Positions 1-5,715 of a stretch of DNA of 18,329 bases are shown piece by piece; position 1 is the stretch's first letter, and the number at the start of each line of letters is the position of its first letter. The position numbers were made by a program, and so were the translations under genes. Origin of the DNA: Azospirillum sp. 47_25 (lineage in GTDB: Bacteria > Pseudomonadota > Alphaproteobacteria > RF32 > CAG-239). The stretch lies in contig MNTU01000033.1 in assembly GCA_001917125.1 (NCBI GenBank), positions 1 through 18,329 of the forward strand. Reading direction: 5' to 3'. Under the pieces are notes generated by a model. The model searched no databases, was not told where the DNA came from, and saw nothing but the letters and a program-made list of their open reading frames with translations.

Positions 1-521
1 TCATAACTGTTGGTTGCTGTCGCAGCCGGCGTTGTACCGCAACTGCTGCCGCAGTTCAGTATCGCTGTCGTATTCGCTCGGCCATCTACCCCACAAGTCG
101 TTAAATCCGTACAGTTACCTAACGTAGGAATATCATAATAGCCAGTAGCCCACATCATTGTTGAGCTGCCCGCGGAACTGCTGCTGTTAATATCCGTCAA
201 CGCCACGGCCAACTTGTTGGTGGTATCGAAGACAATACCGACCGGCTTGACACCGTCAGGGAGTTTATCCTTATAGCAGAATTGATCACCGCCTAAGATT
301 GAGCCAACGATACAGGTGACTGGCTGTACGGTTTTACAAAAGACTTTGGAGGTGTCGGTTGGACAAGCAACTTTAACACCGTCTGTACAATCGGCGGCGG
401 ACATTGTATATCCGAGTGACGCGCAGTCCGGCGAGGCGGTGCAGTTTAATGCGGCAATAGCTGAAGTGGAGAAAAAAGTACCTAAAACCCCACTTAAAAT
501 TAATGCTGATTTTCTATTCAT
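1..521 (-). CDS. Secreted Cys-containing DUF1566/Lcl-like protein, third paralogue of the operon (partial)
   Basis: The frame opens at ATG 519-521 and stays open to the window edge (173 codons plus 2 nt), so the C-terminus is missing. A GAGGAG Shine-Dalgarno lies 7-8 nt upstream of the start. Residues 1-23 form a signal peptide (MNRKSALILSGVLGTFFSTS, then AIA-A), so the product is exported. It then has a short Cys-rich module with CASLGYT and CPTD motifs, the block GVKPVGIVFDT..NKLAVALTDI, a YYDIPTLGNCTDLTTCGVDGR segment, and runs into ATATNSY, the start of the C-terminal domain. It is the last gene of three in tandem, 21 nt after the upstream stop. Unlike its two upstream paralogues it reads straight through the inter-module junction without a frameshift, so it defines the ancestral frame. 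Its first 99 window bases are identical to 1667-1765 of the first paralogue. Function unknown; a surface-exposed or secreted binding protein is the inference. Confidence 0.8.
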   Translation of the reverse strand, partial: MNRKSALILSGVLGTFFSTSAIAALNCTASPDCASLGYTMSAADCTDGVKVACPTDTSKVFCKTVQPVTCIVGSILGGDQFCYKDKLPDGVKPVGIVFDTTNKLAVALTDINSSSSAGSSTMMWATGYYDIPTLGNCTDLTTCGVDGRANTTAILNCGSSCGTTPAATATNSY

Positions 522-542
522 CGCTTTTCTCCTCTTCTGTGC

Positions 543-848
543 CTAATATTTTACCACCGGACGAACGTATAGCTGGTTATTGATGATCTTAAGGGTGTTG
601 CTCTTGCGACCGTCCATACGCAACAACCACGCATTGTTGCCACTATACTCGGTAGAGGACCAGTAACCACCTTCCTTTAAGGCTGTAGCTCCCGAGCTGG
701 AGGTTAAACTCAGCGATGCATTCACATAACTCTTCGCATTATGCAATGTGATCAAATCCCTCATACTCGGCAAAAACCACTTCGTTTTCTTACAGAAATC
801 CTTGCTGCACCCGCTCGGTTCATAACTGTTGGTTGCTGTCGCAGCCAC
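543..848 (-). CDS. C-terminal DUF1566/Lcl-like (C-type-lectin-like) domain, split from the second paralogue by frameshift
   Basis: This 101-aa frame begins at GTG 846-848 and overlaps the end of the upstream N-terminal frame by 29 nt. It holds the CKKTKWFLPSMRDLITL, YWSSTEY and YVRPVVKY motifs typical of DUF1566/Lcl C-terminal domains, which adopt a C-type-lectin-like fold. It has no signal peptide and no clear ribosome binding site of its own. It is best read as the second half of the gene starting at 1365, detached by a 14-nt deletion relative to both paralogues (they carry the extra bases between CAGT and GGCTGC, coding strand). The last 28 nt plus the stop and next-gene Shine-Dalgarno are identical to those of the first paralogue, while the preceding ~45 codons differ almost only at first and second codon positions. 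Separate expression by reinitiation is possible but unproven; pseudogene half is equally likely. Confidence 0.6.
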   Translation of the reverse strand: MAATATNSYEPSGCSKDFCKKTKWFLPSMRDLITLHNAKSYVNASLSLTSSSGATALKEGGYWSSTEYSGNNAWLLRMDGRKSNTLKIINNQLYVRPVVKY

Positions 849-1365
849 TGCTGCCGCAGTTCAGTATCGCCATTGTATTAGCCCGGCCATCTACCCCGCA
901 AGTCGTTAAATCCATAATATTGGTACAGTTGCCTAACGCAGGAATATCATAATAGCTAGCAGACCAATTCATTGTCATTGTCGTACTGCTCGCAGAACCG
1001 CTGTTGCTAACATCTGTCAACGCCACGGCAAGTTTGTTATCGGTGTCAAAGACAATACCAACGGGTTTGACACCGTCAGGGAGTTTATCCTCGTAACAAA
1101 GCTGGTCATTACCCAGGATTGAGCCAACGGCGCAAGGAACTGGTTTAATATCTTCTTTTATATCTTCGCTTTCATCTCCGGCTTTACAAGCAGCTTTCGT
1201 CAAGTCCCAAGGGCATTTCAGGGCGTCGCCGCTGCAATCTGCCGCGTTTTGAGTAAAGCCCAGGTCAGCACAGTCTGGAGCCGGTTTGCAATCCTCTGCC
1301 ATAACGCCCGATGCAAACCCGAAGACACTGCAAAGAGCCATAATCTGTATTGATAATTTCTTCAT
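820..1365 (-). CDS. Secreted Cys-rich protein, second paralogue, N-terminal part (frameshifted)
   Basis: The start chosen is ATG 1363-1365, with GAGGAG at 1373-1378 seven nt upstream; a GTG directly before it (1366-1368) would be too close to the Shine-Dalgarno. The product is 181 aa. Residues 1-23 are a signal peptide ending VMA-E. A short module with about eight cysteines (CADLGFT, CPWDLT) follows, then GVKPVGIVFDTDNKLAVALTDV near residues 98-119 and YYDIPALGNCTNIMDLTTCGVDGR. After NCGSS the frame runs into SGCDSNQQL and stops at 820, because 14 nt found in both paralogues are missing. The downstream domain continues in another frame (543-848). Compared with the third paralogue it also has a 9-nt in-frame insertion (NIM) in the linker. 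It lies 18-21 nt after the previous stop, so it is co-transcribed. It may be a pseudogene, a truncated secreted product or an 'off' state; the sequence cannot decide. Confidence 0.65.
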   Translation of the reverse strand: MKKLSIQIMALCSVFGFASGVMAEDCKPAPDCADLGFTQNAADCSGDALKCPWDLTKAACKAGDESEDIKEDIKPVPCAVGSILGNDQLCYEDKLPDGVKPVGIVFDTDNKLAVALTDVSNSGSASSTTMTMNWSASYYDIPALGNCTNIMDLTTCGVDGRANTMAILNCGSSGCDSNQQL

Positions 1366-1386
1366 CACTTTTCTCCTCTTCTGTGC

Positions 1387-1767
1387 CTAATATTTTACCA
1401 CCGGACGAACGTATCCGTTATTGGTGTTGCTCTTAGTGCTGTTGAACCTGTAACCGTCACTCAAACGCAACTTCCACGCAGTGTAGTTATTATACTCGGT
1501 AGAGGACCAGTAATAACTTTCCGTCAAGGTTTTAGCCCCTGAGCTGGCTGTCAAACTCAGCGAGGCATTTACATAACTCTTCGCGTTATACAATGTGATC
1601 AAATCCCTCATACTCGGCAAAAACCACTTCGTTTTCTTACAGAAGTCCTTGCTGCACCCGCTCGGCTCATAACTGTTGGTTGCTGTCGCAGCCGGCGTTG
1701 TACCGCAACTGCTGCCGCAGTTCAGTATCGCTGTCGTATTCGCTCGGCCATCTACCCCACAAGTCAC
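1387..1767 (-). CDS. C-terminal DUF1566/Lcl-like domain, split from the first paralogue (GTGA overlap)
   Basis: This 126-aa frame starts at GTG 1765-1767, and its first bases overlap the TGA (1764-1766) of the upstream frame as GTGA, the geometry of translationally coupled genes. It encodes TCGVDGRANTT, ATATNSYEPSGCSKDFCKKTKW, FLPSMRDLITLYNAKSYVNA, YYWSSTEY and a terminal YVRPVVKY. In the intact third paralogue this is continuous with the signal peptide and Cys-rich part; here 22 nt of the linker are missing, which shifts the frame. By family knowledge the domain is a DUF1566/Lcl C-terminal, C-type-lectin-like fold used for ligand binding on secreted proteins. Codons 80-115 are the region that looks hypervariable against the second paralogue. 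Without fusion to the secreted N-part it would stay cytoplasmic unless coupled expression and another route exist, so loss of function is plausible. Confidence 0.65.
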   Translation of the reverse strand: MTCGVDGRANTTAILNCGSSCGTTPAATATNSYEPSGCSKDFCKKTKWFLPSMRDLITLYNAKSYVNASLSLTASSGAKTLTESYYWSSTEYNNYTAWKLRLSDGYRFNSTKSNTNNGYVRPVVKY

Positions 1768-2978
1768 GCAGGAATATCATAATAGCTAGTAGACCAATAC
1801 ATTGTCGAGCTGCCCGCGGAACCGCTGCTGTTAATATCCGTCAGCGCCACAGCAAGTTTGTTATCGGTGTCGAAGACAATACCAATCGGCGTTTTACCAG
1901 CCACCAGACTGCTCGCGACCGTTCCGTCGCCATACAGAATGTCCCCCACTGCCGCGCCTATATCTTCGCAGAAAACGGCTGCCGAGTTATACGGACATCT
2001 CACATAACCGTCCGAACATTGGCTGACTGATTTGGTATAGCCCAATTTGGCGCAGTCGGTTTCCGGTTTGGTACACCAGTTGACATAGCCTGTCGCGCAA
2101 CCGACATCGCAATACTTGCCCGAGCAGTCCTCAAGCGTACAGCTTACGCCGGCCGGACAGCTGTCCAGTTTGCATTTGTTTTCGCAGGTCTTGCAATTAT
2201 TGTAATACTTGATGCCGTTCATCTGACAATAGTCGCTCGGCGTAACCGGACCGAGTTCCGTACAGGTCTGATTATAGCCCGGCTTGCATTCGCAGGCGGT
2301 ATATTTGGTCGTACCGTTATAGGTACAGCCGGTTCCCCGTCCCTGTTGGTTTTGCCCGGTACAGGTCTCGGTATAATTGGACGGACAAACACATTCTGAA
2401 TAACGGGTAACCCCGTTTGCCGTACATGAAGAACCGCTTCCCATTGCCGGCGTTTGCGGCGAGGTACAACTCGTTACCGGATAAAGTGTCGTGTCGCAAG
2501 TACATTGATATTTGCCGCCGCAGGAAGTTTTGCTTATGGTATTCGGATAAGTACAGCTGTCTGCGGTATATTTATAAGAAGCGTCACAGCATTCTTTGAA
2601 ATAAGCATTATTATAAGGACAAAAAACCGACGGATTGCCGGATGAACAAGAAGTTTTGGTATAGCCGAGATCTTTACAGTTCTGAACAGAAGTGTCTTCA
2701 AATGCTGGGACATTAAATTGTAGACTGTTAGATTCAGTCAAAAAATGAACAGATGCAAGTTTGGGGAAATTTTTAACAGAAACAGACCCCGCATCAGGCA
2801 GTTCCAGAGACAGGGTCTGAGGCCCAAATTCAAAGCGGTTTTGGTTCTTTTCTATGAGGGTGGCGTCGGGATTATTTGACAATCCGCCTGTTTGGTTGTT
2901 GTTGACAGAAGCCCGTACCGCGGTCGATGAATATACGACCATACTGGCACAGAAAATTATTGTCCTAATAATCCTCAT
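1764..2978 (-). CDS. Secreted Cys-rich repeat protein, first paralogue of the operon (frameshifted before C-terminal domain)
   Basis: This is a 404-aa protein with a signal peptide at 1-24 (hydrophobic IIFCASMVVY, cleavage near AVRA). Residues 50-100 form a segment without cysteine. Residues 101-337 are a Cys-rich region of small repeats of the CxCPSNYTETC / CECKPGYNQTC type, presumably disulfide-bonded outside the cytoplasm. The shared block TPIGIVFDTDNKLAVALTDI follows near 363-382, and the protein ends at YYDIPA where a 22-nt deletion brings a TGA into frame. The missing C-terminal domain is encoded immediately downstream (1387-1767). The start is ATG 2976-2978, preceded by GAGGTGTA with good spacing. 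It is the first gene of the operon and has the only visible promoter (3018-3046). The long Cys-rich insert distinguishes it from the two shorter paralogues. Likely surface protein; ligand unknown. Confidence 0.75.
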   Translation of the reverse strand: MRIIRTIIFCASMVVYSSTAVRASVNNNQTGGLSNNPDATLIEKNQNRFEFGPQTLSLELPDAGSVSVKNFPKLASVHFLTESNSLQFNVPAFEDTSVQNCKDLGYTKTSCSSGNPSVFCPYNNAYFKECCDASYKYTADSCTYPNTISKTSCGGKYQCTCDTTLYPVTSCTSPQTPAMGSGSSCTANGVTRYSECVCPSNYTETCTGQNQQGRGTGCTYNGTTKYTACECKPGYNQTCTELGPVTPSDYCQMNGIKYYNNCKTCENKCKLDSCPAGVSCTLEDCSGKYCDVGCATGYVNWCTKPETDCAKLGYTKSVSQCSDGYVRCPYNSAAVFCEDIGAAVGDILYGDGTVASSLVAGKTPIGIVFDTDNKLAVALTDINSSGSAGSSTMYWSTSYYDIPA

Positions 2979-3046
2979 AGTACACCTCGCAGATATAACT
3001 GAATCAAGCCTGTTTTTAAGGTATCATATTTGGCAGCAATTGTCAA
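2979..3046 (-). promoter_or_regulatory. Promoter and leader of the Cys-rich paralogue operon
   Basis: On the minus strand, TTGACA (3041-3046), a 17-nt spacer and TACCTT (3018-3023) preceded by TGA form a sigma-70-like promoter with an extended -10. The 22-nt leader block next to the ATG (2979-3000, AGTTATAT...GAGGTGTA) contains the Shine-Dalgarno. Promoter and leader block closely match those before the gene at 18287. Confidence 0.6.
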
Positions 3047-3287
3047 ATAATTCTTAACCTCACAAGATTTTTTGGCTATTCCTTCTACGCGGTATTACTT
3101 AGATTTAATAGTGTTTCGCCTGTTTTCAACTGGTCGTACCCGAGGAAATGTCAGATTAAAAACAGCATGGTTTTTACTATGGAATGGCAACACCCTCCTG
3201 CGGCAGTTTGTTCACGCGGAACAAGCGAATTCCAATTACCCGGTCTGGCTGTTCCCGGCGGGTGAGACAATAGGTGACAAGGAAAAA

Positions 3288-3349
3288 GCCGGGGCATGAC
3301 AGAATAAAGAAAGTCGAGGCATGACATAATAAAGAAAGCCGAGGCATAG
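3288..3349. repeat. 25-bp tandem repeat, about 2.4 units
   Basis: Units at 3288-3312, 3313-3337 and a partial one from 3338 share the core GAGGCATGACA..AATAAAGAAAG with two or three mismatches. The array lies in the non-coding spacer. Confidence 0.8.
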
Positions 3350-3375
3350 CTGCTGAGAGGAAGTGAGTAATAAAT

Positions 3376-3402
3376 GGATGCTCCGGCTTGACCGAGGCAT
3401 CC
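3376..3402. repeat. Imperfect palindrome, REP-like
   Basis: GGATGC (3376-3381) pairs with GCATCC (3397-3402), with an inner CGG/CCG pair around loop CTTGA. Together with the next palindrome it resembles short dispersed intergenic elements of alphaproteobacteria. Copy number elsewhere cannot be judged from this window. Confidence 0.5.
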
Positions 3403-3428
3403 GGAAAATTGGCAACAGCGACAAAGAG

Positions 3429-3451
3429 ATTACCCGATCAAGTCGGGTAAT
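3429..3451. repeat. Palindrome ATTACCCGA-N5-TCGGGTAAT
   Basis: Perfect 9-bp arms at 3429-3437 and 3443-3451 with loop TCAAG. Read in the antisense frame it gives VITRLDRVI, a peptide typical of translated dispersed repeats in alphaproteobacteria, which supports a repeat rather than a gene. Confidence 0.6.
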
Positions 3452-3480
3452 GACAGCTGAGAGATGTGGGCAATGACAAG

Positions 3481-3530
3481 AAAAAAAATGGCTCATACGA
3501 GTGTTCTCTATAAACACTCGTATGAGCCAT
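3481..3530 (-). terminator. Rho-independent terminator of the glycogen operon
   Basis: Perfect 18-bp arms at 3488-3505 and 3513-3530 with a 7-nt loop. On the minus strand the stem is followed by eight T (3481-3488), 30 nt after the malQ stop. The arms are much longer than usual for an intrinsic terminator. Confidence 0.85.
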
Positions 3531-3559
3531 GACATTAACTAAAAAAGGGCGTTTTCGTT

Positions 3560-5704
3560 TTATCTTTCGCGGCGGATAGCCTGAATATTGCGGATATAAG
3601 CAATATCCCCTTCCAGCTTTTCAAGTGTAACCGGAAGTTTGCGGCGCCAATTGGGATGTTCTTTATCCGTTCCCGGCAGATTTTGCATTTTTTCAACATG
3701 GAGGATATCTTCCAACTGCGCCAAAAAGACTTTAGACGCCGTCTTGGCTGCAAAGCGGTGAACCGCCTCTTCTATTCCCTCCGGATATCCCTGTCCGTAG
3801 ATATAATTATCCTTGCGCAGATTATCCTCCGGCCAGCAGCCGTTGGCGTCCAGCGCCGAGAGAAGTTTCCAACGGTCGATTTCGCGTTTGTGATATGCAT
3901 CGTTTTTAGCCGCTTCATCCATTAAGCCGAGCGAATGCATCAGTTCAATATCATAACCGAACCACCACATCCGCAGCGGCGCCATATCATGGGTTCCGAC
4001 TGACATAAAGGCCTTTTCCGGATATTCGCCGGGCGCATTGAAATCGCCCCAGCCGGCATCTTTTCTTTCTGCCCAAAGCACGCTCAGCGCATAAATATTC
4101 TTTTCGGCAAGCGTTTCAAGGAAACCTTCGGGAACATTGCCGATGCTCTCGCCGACGATCTGACATTTATTGCGGCAGCTCTCAATGGCAACAATATTCA
4201 GCATATCTTTGAAATTATACATAACATAAGTTCCCGCATCGCCGTTATCGGGAATAATATAAAGGCGCATCAAGCCCATAACGTGGTCAATCCGCAAGGC
4301 TCCCGCCGCGTTCATATTGGCGCGGAGAATTTTAATAAACGGTTCATAGCAGCGTTCTTTTAACACATAGGGGTTGAAAGCACCGAGACACCATTTCTGT
4401 CCGGCAGGGAAAAAGGCATCAGGCGGCGCACCGGCACCGACATCACGGATAAACAAATCGTTATCCGACCAAAGTTCGGCACTGTCTTTGCCGACGCCGA
4501 CGGCCAGGTCACGATAGAGACCGACTTTCAACCCGCACTCGGCAACGACGGCCGAAGCCTGTTTAAACTGGCGATCGGCTTCAAATTGCAGATATTTAAA
4601 AAAGCGGATACGGTCGGCATATTCTTCGGCAAATTTACGGACAGCCGGAGAATTCGGGTTTTGGAATTCATCTTCCCAGGCCGTCCAGCCGCCCCAGATA
4701 TATGTACTTTTGATATCATAGAGGGTTTGGAACAGTGCAAGTTTATGCAGGTCGTCGCCCTGAGCCTCGACAAAAGCCCGGAACTCATTCCGACGGTCAC
4801 TGCCGCGATCAGCCATAAAACGACCGTACAGTTTTTCAAGAACCGAAATTTTAAGCGGATAGACTTCGGCATAATCAATCAGCTCGCTTTGGCGCAGTTC
4901 GGCAATTTTGTCTGCTATTTCAGACAAATCTTCCGGTTTGAACTCCGGCACTGCTTCAACGTCAATATAAATCGGATTTAAAAACAGGCGGCTGATTGAG
5001 CTGTACGGGCTGGCATTTTCGGGAAAGCTGTGCACCAAAACATTCAGCGGATTGAGGCCAATGATATCAGCCCCGCAACGGGCACACATCCGAATAAAGT
5101 TTCCCAGGTCGGTAAAGTCGCCGACACCCCAGTTGCGCTCACTGCGCAGCGAATACAACTGCAACGCATAGCCCCAGATTTTGCCGTCTGCCAGAGCCGG
5201 ATTTTCATAACAGCGGCACGGAGCTACCGCCAAAGTGCTTTTATAGGTTTTATCTGCTACGGTAAACGTCAGATTATAATAGCCGACCGGCAATTCATTG
5301 GTTATTGCGACCAGAAGTTTGACATAAATCGTTTTACCGATGGTGTAAGTTTCATCGGTCGGGTGGACTTCAAAAGCAACCTCCGACCTGATGCCGGTAT
5401 CCTTGTTTTCAATTTGCAGGGCGAAGAAACTCTGCGCCTGTTCCGCCGGAACCACCGCATCAAACTGCAACTTGCCCTGTTCTACCACATAGATGTTTTC
5501 CAGGGTTTGCTGCCAGCGGCGTTTTTCAAAATCAGCCAGCGATTTTTCCACCTCGCCGCGGTTGCCGGCTTTATACCCCAGGCGCTCCGCAATATAACGG
5601 ACCACCGCGTCATCGACTTCATAGTCTTTCCGGACCAGTCCGCCGTCGCTGAATCTGGTGGCTATTCCCAATTTTCCGGCCAGTTGCTGCAATAGTTCTT
5701 CCAT
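3560..5704 (-). CDS. malQ: 4-alpha-glucanotransferase (amylomaltase, GH77)
   Basis: This cytoplasmic enzyme transfers alpha-1,4-glucan segments between maltodextrins, recycling short chains released in glycogen breakdown. The 714-aa length fits the long bacterial MalQ class with an N-terminal extension (about 1-165, including a beta-rich part) before the GH77 barrel. Visible motifs are YSLRSERNWGVGDFTDL (184-200), SPYSSISRLFLNPIYID (232-248), the nucleophile region ALRIDHVMGL with Asp473, GESIGNVPEGF with Glu519 as acid/base, SVGTHDMAPLRMWW with Asp573 as the third carboxylate, and the C-terminal PNWRRKLPV (684-692). All three catalytic carboxylates are present. The start ATG 5704 has GGAG close upstream and lies 11 nt after the glgX stop, so it is the last gene of the glgB-glgX-malQ operon, followed by a strong terminator at 3481-3530. 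Nothing suggests truncation. Confidence 0.95.
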   Translation of the reverse strand: MEELLQQLAGKLGIATRFSDGGLVRKDYEVDDAVVRYIAERLGYKAGNRGEVEKSLADFEKRRWQQTLENIYVVEQGKLQFDAVVPAEQAQSFFALQIENKDTGIRSEVAFEVHPTDETYTIGKTIYVKLLVAITNELPVGYYNLTFTVADKTYKSTLAVAPCRCYENPALADGKIWGYALQLYSLRSERNWGVGDFTDLGNFIRMCARCGADIIGLNPLNVLVHSFPENASPYSSISRLFLNPIYIDVEAVPEFKPEDLSEIADKIAELRQSELIDYAEVYPLKISVLEKLYGRFMADRGSDRRNEFRAFVEAQGDDLHKLALFQTLYDIKSTYIWGGWTAWEDEFQNPNSPAVRKFAEEYADRIRFFKYLQFEADRQFKQASAVVAECGLKVGLYRDLAVGVGKDSAELWSDNDLFIRDVGAGAPPDAFFPAGQKWCLGAFNPYVLKERCYEPFIKILRANMNAAGALRIDHVMGLMRLYIIPDNGDAGTYVMYNFKDMLNIVAIESCRNKCQIVGESIGNVPEGFLETLAEKNIYALSVLWAERKDAGWGDFNAPGEYPEKAFMSVGTHDMAPLRMWWFGYDIELMHSLGLMDEAAKNDAYHKREIDRWKLLSALDANGCWPEDNLRKDNYIYGQGYPEGIEEAVHRFAAKTASKVFLAQLEDILHVEKMQNLPGTDKEHPNWRRKLPVTLEKLEGDIAYIRNIQAIRRER

Positions 5705-5715
5705 AAGAATACTCC

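Larger units (their letters stand above)
3047..3487. other. Non-coding spacer with repeats between the surface-protein operon and malQ
   Basis: No convincing gene is seen: the frames here lack ribosome binding sites and translate the repeats. 3061-3280 shows little structure beyond a short TTGTTC/GAACAA inverted repeat near 3210. 3288-3349 holds 25-bp tandem repeats, and 3376-3402 and 3429-3451 hold palindromes of the dispersed intergenic type known from alphaproteobacteria. Confidence 0.6.

Noticed and set aside
316..546. Plus-strand frame of 76 codons
   Set aside because: Antisense to the signal-peptide and Cys-rich part of the third paralogue, which has a clear start and Shine-Dalgarno.
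820..848. Programmed ribosomal frameshift joining the two halves of the second paralogue
   Set aside because: No slippery heptamer or downstream structure is seen in the 29-nt overlap, and the shift is explained by a plain 14-nt deletion.
3288..3349. CRISPR-like array
   Set aside because: The units are contiguous 25-bp tandem repeats without unique spacers, and no cas gene is present.
3236..3535. Minus-strand frame of 99 codons
   Set aside because: It translates the 25-bp repeats, the palindromes and part of the terminator stem, with no ribosome binding site.
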